Position numbers and translations under genes: made by a program
Notes under the pieces: model-generated
The model's input: the letters and a program-made list of their open reading frames with translations, nothing else
Told to the model about the DNA's origin: nothing
The model's database searches: none
Source: Telluria beijingensis
Lineage (GTDB): Bacteria > Pseudomonadota > Gammaproteobacteria > Burkholderiales > Burkholderiaceae_D
Reading direction: 5' to 3'
Assembly: GCF_030770395.1 (NCBI RefSeq)
Contig: NZ_CP132480.1
Location: forward strand, 5,711,217 to 5,774,747
DNA length: 63,531 nucleotides
In this document: positions 55,241 through 63,531 of the stretch, piece after piece
Position numbering within the stretch: position 1 is the first letter of the stretch
How the letters are laid out: each line of letters starts with the position of its first letter

Positions 55241-58200
55241 ATGACTCGACATGCTCAACAACAAGGTGTAGCACGCCGGCGCCAGTGGGCGCTCGGCCTG
55301 ACCGTACTGGCCGGCCTGGTCCACCAGGCCTATGCGCAGGACACGACTGCGACGACGACGACCGGCACCACCCCGGATGCCGCCGTCAGCGTGGTGAAGG
55401 TGACCGGCTACCGCGGCAGCCTGCTGGCGTCCGCCCGCGACAAGAAAGAAGCGGTCGGATTCCAGGACACCATCAGTTCGGAAGACATGGGTAAATTCCC
55501 GGACAAGAACATCGCCGAATCGCTGGCCCGCATCCCGGGCGTCCAGATTTCGCGCGACGTGACGGGCGAGGGCATGAACGTCCAGATCCGCGGCCTGGGA
55601 TCGAGCTTCACCAAGGTCTTGCTGAACAATGCGCAGATCGCGGTCGCTTCGTCGGGCCCGATCGACGGCGCCAGCACCAACCGCGAGATCGACCTCGACC
55701 TGCTGCCGACCGAACTGTTCACCAAGCTGACCGTCAGCAAGAGCCCGAATGCTTCGCAGCTCGAGGGCGGCGCGGCCGGTGTCGTCAACCTGCGCAGCGC
55801 CCGTCCGTTCGACAAGGAAGGCGCCTACGTCGTCTACAATGCGACCGCGCAGAAGCAGGAAATCGCCAACGACGTCGGCGGCCGCGGTTCGATCCTGGCC
55901 AGCAAGACCTGGGGCGACAAGTTCGGTATCCTGGGCGGCGTATATTACAACCGCCAGAAAGCCCGCACCACCGGCTACGAGACGGTCGGCCTGACCAATG
56001 CCAACCTGTCGGCGGCGCAGAACGGCCTGCCGTCGCGTAACAATACCGGCGGCGGCAACTGGACGATTCCGGCCACCGTGCCGAATGGCGCCGGCGCGGG
56101 CCTGATCCCGGGCACCGTCATTAACCAGGCCTTCCTGGAAAGCCGCAACCCGGGCACCAGCATCACCGCGATCGACAACGCGCTGGTGCCGCGCCTCGGC
56201 CGCTACATGGACTACTATGGCAACCGCGACAAGGCCGCGGCTATCCTCAGCGCCGAATACCGTCCGACCGAGAACCTGCACTTCTACGTCGACACGCTGT
56301 ACAGCGAAAAAGACGACGACATGGCGCGCATCGCCTACACCTGGGCCATGCGCAACGAGTTCGCCATCCCGCTCGACATGAAAGTCGACCGCGCCGACTG
56401 CAGCGCCGGTTGTACGGCCACCAGCGGCACCTTCGCCAATGCGCGCTACTTCATCGAATACGGCCCGCGTCGCGACAAGACCAAGCTCAAGGGCATCAAT
56501 CCAGGGATGACCTGGCAGATCGCCCCGACCCTGAAGCTCGAAGCGCAGGCCAATGCGACCAAGTCGGACTTCTCGCACGAAGCGCCGACCGTCATGCCGA
56601 TCACCGCGGCCGGCAGCGGCCTGGTGGCGAGCTATGACGCCACCAATGGCGGCGTGCCCAGCATCACCTTCAACAATGACGTGAACAACCCGGCCAACCT
56701 CGGGTGGGCCGGCGGCCGCGTCAACATCCAGAACGAGTTGCGCGAAACCAGCACCAAGGGCTTCCATACCGACCTGACCTGGGGCGACAACAAGCTGAAC
56801 CTGAAGCTGGGTTATGCCTACGACGACATCGACCGCCGTATCCGCGGCCAGGACAACTCGGCCGCCTGGCAGGCTGCGGTGTGCGGCAACAATCCGAGCG
56901 TGTTCCTGCAAGGCCCGAACGGCGCGCCGCCGTGCGACGGCGCCAACACGCCAGGCGCCAGCGCCGCCGCGCTCTATCCTGGCTATGGCACCGGCTTCAC
57001 CGCCGGCCAGAACACGCCGCTGACCTATGGCGGCTCGCTGATCCCGGCCAACGCGCTGGCCGGCTACCTGGTGCCCGGCGAGTACGGCCGCCTGGTGGTC
57101 GACTGGGACCGCTTTAAAAAGGATTCGAACTACGACTACTACAACACGACGGCGCCGGATTCGACCAGTTCGTCGACCGGGGCGAGCGCCGGCTATATGC
57201 GCGAGAAGACCTCGGGCTTCTACACCGAGATCAACGGCTCGACCCTGCTCGCGAACATGCCGTTCCGCTATAACGCCGGCGTGCGTTATGTGCGCACCAA
57301 GCAGGAAGTCGGCTCGCTGAACTCGTTCAGCGACCCACGCAACGCCAGCCTGACGCTGAACGGTTCCAAGTACCCGAACGCGACCCAGTGGCAGTATGTG
57401 GACAACACCTACAACAACACGCTGCCATCGGGTACCGCCGCCCTGACGGTCGCCAACAACGTCATCGTGCGCGCCGCGGCGTCGAAGAGCATGACCCGCG
57501 CCAATCCGAACTCGCTGCGTCCCGGCATCAACTTCAGCTCGGTGTCGGCCGACGTCGGCACCATCGGCAGCCCGGAACTGACGCCATACATCTCGAAGAA
57601 CCTGGACTTCGGCGTCGACTGGTACACCGGCGGCGAAGGCTATGTGAGCCTGACCGTATTCCAGAAGAAGCTCAAGGGCTTCACCGTGATCGAGAACCGC
57701 ACGCTGCCGTTCAGCGCGCTGGAGCAGTATGGCGTCACCTATGCCAACCTGATTCCGAACCAGCAGGCGGCGATCGACGCGCGCGGCGGTCCGGGCGCGG
57801 CGACGGTGGTGATGAGCCAGGAACGCAATGCCGGCGGCATCCTGCGCATCCGCGGCCTGGAGATCGGCTGGGTCCAGCCGCTCGACCGCTTCCTGCCGAT
57901 CAAGGGCTTCGGCTTCAGCGAGACCGCGACCCTGATCAACCAGAACGCCAGCGGCGAAGGCACCAACGGCTTCGTGGCGCTGAACGTGCCACGCAAGAGC
58001 AACAACTTCGGCGTCTACTACGAGAACCACGGCTTCATGGCGCGTTTCTCGCACACCTACCGCGAAGGCAGCCAGGCAGCCAACGGTGGCCAGAACGGCA
58101 TCGCGGCCGCTGCCCTGTATGGCCGCGCCTACAAGCAGGCCGACTTCTCGTCGAGCGTGGACCTCGAGCAGGTGCTGGACCGCGACGGCTGGCCGACCAT

Positions 58201-58324
58201 CACCTTCGACGTCGTCAACATCAACAAGGCCAAGCGCGATTCGTACTTCCAGTTCGAGAGCGCGCAGTTCGGCTTCTACGATCCGGGCCGCACCTTCCAG
58301 CTCGGCATCCGCGGTCAGTTCTAA
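55241..58324 (+). CDS. TonB-dependent receptor for xylan oligosaccharides
   Basis: 1027-residue outer-membrane transporter. Signal peptide (WALGLTVLAGLVHQAYAQD), plug with DKNIAESLARIPGVQISRD and VQIRGLGSSFTKVLLNN, and a large barrel ending in TFQLGIRGQF with terminal aromatic residue. The class is that of the carbohydrate-utilisation receptors (IPR010104-like), distinct from the siderophore receptor at 4.2-6.4 kb. Position between the GH67 operon and xylXBCD and its operator make xylo- or glucuronoxylo-oligosaccharides the probable cargo. Confidence 0.9.
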   Translation: MTRHAQQQGVARRRQWALGLTVLAGLVHQAYAQDTTATTTTGTTPDAAVSVVKVTGYRGSLLASARDKKEAVGFQDTISSEDMGKFPDKNIAESLARIPGVQISRDVTGEGMNVQIRGLGSSFTKVLLNNAQIAVASSGPIDGASTNREIDLDLLPTELFTKLTVSKSPNASQLEGGAAGVVNLRSARPFDKEGAYVVYNATAQKQEIANDVGGRGSILASKTWGDKFGILGGVYYNRQKARTTGYETVGLTNANLSAAQNGLPSRNNTGGGNWTIPATVPNGAGAGLIPGTVINQAFLESRNPGTSITAIDNALVPRLGRYMDYYGNRDKAAAILSAEYRPTENLHFYVDTLYSEKDDDMARIAYTWAMRNEFAIPLDMKVDRADCSAGCTATSGTFANARYFIEYGPRRDKTKLKGINPGMTWQIAPTLKLEAQANATKSDFSHEAPTVMPITAAGSGLVASYDATNGGVPSITFNNDVNNPANLGWAGGRVNIQNELRETSTKGFHTDLTWGDNKLNLKLGYAYDDIDRRIRGQDNSAAWQAAVCGNNPSVFLQGPNGAPPCDGANTPGASAAALYPGYGTGFTAGQNTPLTYGGSLIPANALAGYLVPGEYGRLVVDWDRFKKDSNYDYYNTTAPDSTSSSTGASAGYMREKTSGFYTEINGSTLLANMPFRYNAGVRYVRTKQEVGSLNSFSDPRNASLTLNGSKYPNATQWQYVDNTYNNTLPSGTAALTVANNVIVRAAASKSMTRANPNSLRPGINFSSVSADVGTIGSPELTPYISKNLDFGVDWYTGGEGYVSLTVFQKKLKGFTVIENRTLPFSALEQYGVTYANLIPNQQAAIDARGGPGAATVVMSQERNAGGILRIRGLEIGWVQPLDRFLPIKGFGFSETATLINQNASGEGTNGFVALNVPRKSNNFGVYYENHGFMARFSHTYREGSQAANGGQNGIAAAALYGRAYKQADFSSSVDLEQVLDRDGWPTITFDVVNINKAKRDSYFQFESAQFGFYDPGRTFQLGIRGQF

Positions 58325-58344
58325 CCTGACTGCGTCGTGATAAT

Positions 58345-58377
58345 CCCTAAGCCTGCCGCGATGCGGCAGGCTTAGGG
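58345..58377 (+). terminator. Perfect hairpin after the receptor gene
   Basis: A 15-bp stem (ccctaagcctgccgc and complement) with a 3-base loop, 20 bases after the stop; no T run, so it may act by protecting the 3' end as well as terminating. Confidence 0.7.
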
Positions 58378-58410
58378 AAGCGAATTCCAGGCAAGATGGC
58401 CGGATACCGA

Positions 58411-58424
58411 TGATTGCGTTAACA
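58411..58424 (+). promoter_or_regulatory. Xylan-regulon operator candidate 7 (xylXBCD)
   Basis: TGATTGCGTTAACA, one change at position 9 from the consensus, 83 bases before xylX. Confidence 0.65.
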
Positions 58425-58506
58425 TTAATGTTAAAATCATGTCCGACGCCGTCTCGGCCCACCCAATACTGCCGCCCTCCGGGGCGGCTTCAGCAATAGA
58501 GGAACC

Positions 58507-59700
58507 ATGAACACACTCCAAGCTACCGCGCTGCCCGCGGATATCGACCGTGCACTGCTGGTCGGCCGGGTCTGGCGTGACGACGGCGCTATTCAAGGGC
58601 CGGCCGTGGTCGCCGTGCGCGGCGGCCGCCTGGTCGACATCACCCGCCATGCGGCCACCGTGTCCGACCTGTTCGAGCGGCGCGACCTCTTGACCATCGT
58701 CGGCAGCGCCGAAGGCGAAGACCTGGGCGCGGCGCGCGAACTGGTCGACGCCGCCGTGCGCGGCGAAGCGGGGCCCGGCGGCATCCGCCTGCTGGCGCCG
58801 TGCGACGTGCAGGCGATCAAGGCCTGCGGCGTGACCTTCGCCGTCAGCCTGCTGGAGCGGGTGATCGAAGAACAGGCCAAGGGCGACCCGTCGCGCGCCG
58901 TGGCCCTGCGCGAGCAGCTGCAGGCGACCATCGGCAGCAACCTGTCCGAGATCGTGCCCGGCTCCGAGGCGTCGCAGCGCCTGAAGGCCGAGCTGTCGGC
59001 CCAGGGCCTGTGGTCGCAGTACATGGAAGTGGGCATCGGCCCGGATGCCGAAGTCTTCACCAAGTCGCAGCCGATGTCGGCGGTCGGCCATGGCGCCGAA
59101 GTGGGCCTGCATCCATCGTCGCACTGGAACAATCCGGAACCCGAAATCGTGCTGGCGGTGAACAGCCGCGCCGAAGTGGTCGGCGCCACGCTCGGCAACG
59201 ACGTCAACCTGCGCGACATCGAAGGCCGCAGCGCGCTGTTGCTGGGCAAGGCCAAGGACAATAACGGTTCCTGCGCCATCGGCCCCTTCATCCGCCTGTT
59301 CGACGGCGACTTCTCGCTCGACACCCTGCGCCAGTGCGAAGTGCGCATGCTGATCGAAGGCCGCGACGACGGCTTCGTGCTCGAAGGCAGCAGCCGCATG
59401 CGCGAGATCAGCCGCGATCCGCTCGACCTGGTGGCCCAGACCTGCGGCGCCCACCACCAGTACCCGGACGGCTTCATGCTGTTCCTGGGCACGATGTTCT
59501 CGCCGATCAAGGACCGCGACGCCAAGGGCGGCGGCTTCACCCACCACCCGGGCGACACGGTCAGCATCTCGACCCCGTCGCTCGGCACCCTGGTCAACAG
59601 CGTGCAACGCAGCGACGCGATCGCGCCCTGGACCTTCGGCCTGCGCGCGCTCTACGCCAACCTGGCGCAGCGCGGCCTGCTGGGCTCTGGCGGCAAGTAA
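58507..59700 (+). CDS. xylX: 2-keto-3-deoxy-D-xylonate dehydratase (FAH family)
   Basis: Dehydrates 2-keto-3-deoxyxylonate to alpha-ketoglutarate semialdehyde, the fourth step of the Weimberg pathway. The 397-residue protein has the fumarylacetoacetate-hydrolase fold with metal-site motifs VGIGPDAEVFTK, NPEPEIVLAVN and LGNDVNLRDIEGR, and a long N-terminal domain as in Caulobacter XylX. First gene of the xylX-B-C-D unit. An assignment as arabinonate-branch KdaD is chemically equivalent and cannot be excluded. Confidence 0.85.
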   Translation: MNTLQATALPADIDRALLVGRVWRDDGAIQGPAVVAVRGGRLVDITRHAATVSDLFERRDLLTIVGSAEGEDLGAARELVDAAVRGEAGPGGIRLLAPCDVQAIKACGVTFAVSLLERVIEEQAKGDPSRAVALREQLQATIGSNLSEIVPGSEASQRLKAELSAQGLWSQYMEVGIGPDAEVFTKSQPMSAVGHGAEVGLHPSSHWNNPEPEIVLAVNSRAEVVGATLGNDVNLRDIEGRSALLLGKAKDNNGSCAIGPFIRLFDGDFSLDTLRQCEVRMLIEGRDDGFVLEGSSRMREISRDPLDLVAQTCGAHHQYPDGFMLFLGTMFSPIKDRDAKGGGFTHHPGDTVSISTPSLGTLVNSVQRSDAIAPWTFGLRALYANLAQRGLLGSGGK

Positions 59701-59741
59701 GAAAACAGCCCACAGCGGCACATCTGGAGCAAGAAAAACCC

Positions 59742-60542
59742 ATGTCTGACAATAATCAAGCACCCTTTGCGTACGCAAGCTATCCGGACCTGAACGGCAA
59801 GCGCGTCGTCATCACCGGCGGCGGCAGCGGCATCGGCGCCGAGCTGGTCACCGCGTTCGCCGGGCAGGGCGCGCGGGTCTGGTTCCTCGACATCGCCGAG
59901 GCCGCAGGACGCGCCCTTGCCGGGTCGCTGGCCGGCGCCCCTGGCGTGACGCACCCGCCGTGCTTCCTCGCCTGCGACCTGACCGACCTGGACGCGCTGA
60001 AGTCCACCTTCGACGGCATCCTGCAAGAAGCGGGCGCCATCGACATCCTGATCAACAACGCGGCCAACGACGACCGCCACGTCATCGGCGAAGTCACCCC
60101 GGCGTACTGGGAAAGCCGGATGAACGTCAACCTGCGCCACCAGTTCTTCTGTTCCCAGGCCGTCATCCCCGGCATGCGGCAGCAGGGCCACGGCGTGATC
60201 CAGAACTTCGGTTCGATTTCCTGGCACCTGCCGCACACCGAGCTGGCCCTGTACATGACGGCCAAGGCCGGCGTCGAGGGCATGACGCGCGCGATGGCGC
60301 GCGAACTGGGCCCGTACGGCATCCGTACCGTGGCCGTGGTGCCGGGCGCGGTGCGCACCCCGCGCCAGGAGGCGCTGTGGCATAACCCGCAAGAGGAAGC
60401 GCGCATCCTGAACGGCCAGTGCCTGCAGGAGCGGGTCGAGATGCAGGACGTGGCGGCGCTGTCGCTGTTCCTGGCCTCGAACAACGCGCGCCGCTGCAGC
60501 GGGCGCGAATACTTCGTCGACGCCGGCTGGTACGGCGCATGA
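59742..60542 (+). CDS. xylB: D-xylose 1-dehydrogenase (SDR family)
   Basis: Oxidises D-xylose to xylonolactone with NAD+. 266 residues: cofactor motif TGGGSGIG, NNAANDD, catalytic Ser in NFGSISWHL and Y-x-x-x-K in LYMTAKAG. The sequence NNAANDDRHVIGEV, MNVNLRHQFFCSQAV and NFGSISWHLP closely follow my recollection of Caulobacter XylB. Its TGA overlaps the xylC ATG. Confidence 0.88.
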   Translation: MSDNNQAPFAYASYPDLNGKRVVITGGGSGIGAELVTAFAGQGARVWFLDIAEAAGRALAGSLAGAPGVTHPPCFLACDLTDLDALKSTFDGILQEAGAIDILINNAANDDRHVIGEVTPAYWESRMNVNLRHQFFCSQAVIPGMRQQGHGVIQNFGSISWHLPHTELALYMTAKAGVEGMTRAMARELGPYGIRTVAVVPGAVRTPRQEALWHNPQEEARILNGQCLQERVEMQDVAALSLFLASNNARRCSGREYFVDAGWYGA

Positions 60543-61426
60543 GCACGGGTATGGCTGACCTCGAGCCGCGCTGCCTGTGGGAAGTCGGCGCCACGCTGGG
60601 CGAAGGCGCGTTGTGGCATGCGGCGGCGGGCCAGGTCTGGTTCGTCGACATCAAGGGCCGGCGCCTGCACTGCTTCGAGCCCGAGAGCGGCGTCCGCCGC
60701 AGCTGGGATGCGCCGGGCCAGGTGAGCTTCATCGTGCCGGTCGCCGGCGGCGGCTTCGCCTGCGCGCTGGAAGATGGCCTGTACCGCTTCGTCGAAGAGA
60801 GCGGCGCCTTCGTTCCCCTGCTGCAGGTCGAGGCCGACCAGCCGGGCAACCGCTTCAACGACGGCCACGTCGACGCCGCCGGGCGCCTGTGGTTCGGCTC
60901 GATGGACGATGCCGAGGACGGCGCCAGCGGCGCCCTGTACCGCTACGACGGCCGCACGGCCGAGCGCATGGACGACGGCTACGTGATCACCAACGGGCCG
61001 GCCATCGCCCCGGACGGGCGCACGCTGTACCATACCGACACGCTGGCCAAATGCATCTACGCGTTCGACCTGCTGGACGATGGCAGCCTGGCCGACAAGC
61101 GCCTGTTCACCGAGCTGGCCGATGGCGGCTACCCGGACGGCATGGCGGTCGACGCCGAGGGCCACCTGTGGGTGGCGACCTTCGGCGGCTGGCGCATCGA
61201 CCGTTTCGATCCGCAGGGCCGAAAGGTGGGCGAAGTGCGCTTCCCGTGCGCTAATATCACCAAGCTGGCCTTCGGCGGCGCCGACCTGCGCACCGTGTAC
61301 GCCACGACCGCGCGCAAGGGCCTGTCCGCCGCCCAGCTCGAAGCGCAGCCGCTCGCGGGCGGCCTGTTTACCTTCCGCGCCGACGTGCCGGGACTGCCGC
61401 AGCATGCGCTGCGGCTGCAGGAGTAA
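60539..61426 (+). CDS. xylC: Xylonolactonase (SMP-30/gluconolactonase family)
   Basis: Opens D-xylono-lactone to xylonate. The 295-residue six-bladed propeller has the metal ligands of the family: Glu in LGEGALWH, Asn-Asp in GNRFNDGHVD, and Asp in GYPDGMAVDAEG. Start at ATG 60539 overlaps xylB (ATGA). Chemically a general sugar lactonase; the operon fixes the likely substrate. Confidence 0.87.
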   Translation: MSTGMADLEPRCLWEVGATLGEGALWHAAAGQVWFVDIKGRRLHCFEPESGVRRSWDAPGQVSFIVPVAGGGFACALEDGLYRFVEESGAFVPLLQVEADQPGNRFNDGHVDAAGRLWFGSMDDAEDGASGALYRYDGRTAERMDDGYVITNGPAIAPDGRTLYHTDTLAKCIYAFDLLDDGSLADKRLFTELADGGYPDGMAVDAEGHLWVATFGGWRIDRFDPQGRKVGEVRFPCANITKLAFGGADLRTVYATTARKGLSAAQLEAQPLAGGLFTFRADVPGLPQHALRLQE

Positions 61427-61445
61427 TTTGAGAAAGACCGACAGC

Positions 61446-63248
61446 ATGAGCAAGAACATCAGCAACGACGTCTGCAACGACGTCCCGCGTCGCTACCGGT
61501 CACAGGACTGGTTCGACAACCCGGAGCGCATCGACATGACCGCGCTCTACCTCGAACGCTTCATGAACTACGGGATCACGCCCGAGGAGCTGCGCTGCGG
61601 GAAGCCGATCATCGGCATCGCCCAGAGCGGCAGCGACATCACGCCGTGCAACCGCATCCACCTGGAGACCGTCAAGCGGGTGCGCGACGGCATCCGCGAC
61701 GCCGGCGGCATCCCGATGGAATTCCCGTTGCACCCGATTTTCGAGAACTGCCGCCGCCCCACCGCCGCGCTGGACCGCAACCTGGCCTATCTCGGCCTGG
61801 TCGAGATCCTGCACGGTTATCCGATCGACGCCGTGGTGCTCACCACCGGCTGCGACAAGACCGTGCCGGCCCAGCTGATGGCCGCGGCCACGGTCGACAT
61901 CCCCGCCATCGTGCTGTCCGGCGGGCCGATGCTCGACGGCTGGTTCGAAGGTGAACTGGTCGGCTCGGGCGCCGCGATCTGGAAGGCGCGCCGCCAGCTG
62001 GCGGCCGGCGCCATCGACGAAAAGAAATTCGTCGATATCGCCACCGCCTCGGCGCCATCGGCCGGCCACTGCAACACCATGGGTACCGCGTCGACGATGA
62101 ATGCCGTGGCCGAGGCCCTGGGCATGTCGCTCACCGGTTGCTCGGCGATTCCCGCCCCCTACCGCGAACGGGGCCAGATGGCCTATGAGACCGGCCGCCG
62201 CATCGTCGAACTGGCGAAGAACGACGTGCGTCCTTCGCAGATCATGACCCGCGAGGCCTTCCTGGACGCGATCGTGGTCAACGCCGCCATCGGCGGCTCG
62301 AGCAATGCGCAGCCACACATCGTGGCCATGGCGCGCCATGCGGGCGTGGAAATCACGCCCGAGGACTGGATGGAGTACGGCTACGAAGTGCCGCTGCTGC
62401 TGAACATGCAGCCGGCCGGCAAATACCTGGGTGAGCGCTTCCACCGCGCCGGCGGTGTGCCGGCCGTGATGTGGGAGCTGGAGCAGGCCGGGATGCTGCG
62501 TTCGCAGCGCCCGACCGTCACCGGCATGACCATGGCCCAGAACATCTACGACCGCGAGACCGACGACCGCGAGATGATCAAGCCGTTCGCCGAGCCGCTG
62601 AAGGAAACCGCCGGCTTCCTGGTCCTGAAGGGCAATCTGTTCGACTTCGCGATCATGAAGACCAGCGTCATCTCGCCGGCCTTCCGCGCGCGCTATCTCG
62701 CCAATCCGGGGCACGAGAACTGCTTCGAGTGCAAGGTGGTCGTGTTCGACGGCTCGGACGACTACCACCACCGCATCAACGACCCGAGCCTGGGCATCGA
62801 CGAGTACACGATGCTGGTGATCCGCGGCGCCGGCCCGGTCGGCTGGCCGGGGTCGGCCGAGGTGGTCAATATGCAGCCGCCCGATCACCTGATCAAGCAG
62901 GGCATCAACAACCTGCCGACCCTGGGCGACGGCCGCCAGTCGGGCACCTCGGACAGCCCGTCGATCCTGAACGCCTCGCCCGAAAGCGCGGCCGGCGGCA
63001 ACCTGGCGCTGCTGCGCACGGGCGACGTGATCCGGGTCGACCTGAACCAGGGCCGCTGCGACGTGATGATTTCGGACGACGAACTGGCGCTGCGCCGCAT
63101 CGACGCGCCGCCGCCGATCCCGGCGAGCCAGACGCCGTGGCAGGAGATCTACCGGGCGACGGTGGGCCAGCTGCACAAGGGCGCCTGCATGGAGCTGGCG
63201 TTGCCGTATCGTGGCGTGGGGCAGGATATGCCGCGGCATAATCACTGA
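61446..63248 (+). CDS. xylD: D-xylonate dehydratase (IlvD/Edd family)
   Basis: Forms 2-keto-3-deoxyxylonate from xylonate, Fe-S dependent. 600 residues, with cluster Cys in TTGCDKTVPAQ and SAGHCNTMGTAS and the sugar-acid subgroup motif SGTSDSPSILNASPESAAGGN instead of the SGG-type motif of IlvD at 28.9-30.7 kb. Start at 61446 lies 19 bases after xylC. Last gene of the operon; a family C palindromic doublet follows. Confidence 0.9.
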   Translation: MSKNISNDVCNDVPRRYRSQDWFDNPERIDMTALYLERFMNYGITPEELRCGKPIIGIAQSGSDITPCNRIHLETVKRVRDGIRDAGGIPMEFPLHPIFENCRRPTAALDRNLAYLGLVEILHGYPIDAVVLTTGCDKTVPAQLMAAATVDIPAIVLSGGPMLDGWFEGELVGSGAAIWKARRQLAAGAIDEKKFVDIATASAPSAGHCNTMGTASTMNAVAEALGMSLTGCSAIPAPYRERGQMAYETGRRIVELAKNDVRPSQIMTREAFLDAIVVNAAIGGSSNAQPHIVAMARHAGVEITPEDWMEYGYEVPLLLNMQPAGKYLGERFHRAGGVPAVMWELEQAGMLRSQRPTVTGMTMAQNIYDRETDDREMIKPFAEPLKETAGFLVLKGNLFDFAIMKTSVISPAFRARYLANPGHENCFECKVVVFDGSDDYHHRINDPSLGIDEYTMLVIRGAGPVGWPGSAEVVNMQPPDHLIKQGINNLPTLGDGRQSGTSDSPSILNASPESAAGGNLALLRTGDVIRVDLNQGRCDVMISDDELALRRIDAPPPIPASQTPWQEIYRATVGQLHKGACMELALPYRGVGQDMPRHNH

Positions 63249-63293
63249 GTCACTGAGGCCGACGGATTTTCTTCCTTCGTTAGCCGAGAGACC

Positions 63294-63397
63294 GTCGTCC
63301 CCGCGCAGGCGGGGACCCAAGTTTGCTTGCGTCTCCTACGATATACGTCGGTGGGGCGCGTAGAAACTTGGGTCCCCGCCTTCGCGGGGAGTCGTTA
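63294..63397. repeat. Palindromic doublet, family C, after xylD
   Basis: gtcgtccccgcgcaggcggg with acccaagttt, and the inverted partner aacttgggtccccgcc with ttcgcgggg, 46-143 bases after xylD. A third hairpin gtcgttactg/cagtaacgac adjoins it (63391-63416). Confidence 0.75.
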
Positions 63398-63451
63398 CTG
63401 CCAGTGGCAGTAACGACGTGTTTCTGCTAACGCAGCGAACCGCGTTAACGG

Positions 63452-63531
63452 TTACTCCACCACCACCGCGCTGCTCCCTCCGCCGGCGGGCCGCACCAGC
63501 ACCTTGGTCGCGATCCGCTCGGTCATCTCCT
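63452..63531 (-). CDS. 3' end of an unidentified gene
   Basis: A minus-strand frame runs from the right edge to a TAA at 63452-63454, reading ERIATKVLVRPAGGGSSAV before a short acidic end. Too little is present to name a family. Its convergent placement toward xylD shows it is outside that operon. Confidence 0.35.
   Translation of the reverse strand, partial: EMTERIATKVLVRPAGGGSSAVVVE

Overview
The window looks like a chromosomal segment of a high-GC betaproteobacterium of the Burkholderiales, most likely Oxalobacteraceae of the Massilia/Telluria/Duganella type. This is inferred from base composition, the EarP plus EF-P (Arg32) pair, the Kdp layout, the dispersed GC-rich palindromes and the large xylan locus with a TonB-dependent receptor. 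No database search was possible, so all family names come from reading motifs.

Left part (1-21.7 kb): the 3' end of a CorC/HlyC-type gene; a TerD-vWA fusion; a fatty acid desaturase; a reverse metal/siderophore uptake operon (DUF2946 protein, TonB-dependent receptor, PepSY membrane protein); an ABC-F ATPase followed by waaF and hldD; a TorF-type porin running straight into a complete kdp potassium-pump locus (an unnamed 30-residue ORF, then kdpF, A, B, C, D, E); a doublet of small palindromic elements abutting a truncated acyl-carrier domain; and gltX.

Middle part (21.7-37.7 kb): a tRNA array (2 Ala-GGC, 6 Glu-UUC) built on a 150-bp tandem unit; a reverse three-gene cassette coding for a glutamine-rich glycine-module protein, a free-standing I9-like protein and a cytoplasm-type subtilisin; earP-efp; ilvD; a Tat-type amidase; a TssQ-like lipoprotein with a transmembrane pseudokinase-PEGA protein; dbpA; initiator tRNA-fMet; and a methyltransferase pair.

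Right part (37.7-63.2 kb): a glucuronoxylan utilisation locus. Polymer attack and uptake: GH115, GH10 (Tat signal), GH67 (signal peptide), an SGNH esterase and a 1027-residue TonB-dependent receptor. Oligosaccharide handling: a GPH symporter, two GH43 enzymes and an ExuT-like MFS transporter. Sugar catabolism: glucarate dehydratase (gudD) for the glucuronate branch and a xylX-xylB-xylC-xylD Weimberg operon for xylose. Both branches lead toward alpha-ketoglutarate semialdehyde, but its dehydrogenase is not in the window. A LacI-type regulator sits in the middle. A 14-bp sequence, consensus TGNTYGCGCTAACA, occurs once before each of the seven transcription units of this locus, twice immediately behind a good sigma70 -10 box, which defines a candidate regulon directly from the sequence.

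Repeats: at least three families of palindromic doublets are scattered between genes. At 40.7-41.0 kb they are nested: a 166-bp IS4-type MITE with an 11-bp target duplication interrupts a 102-bp doublet, and itself carries another doublet.
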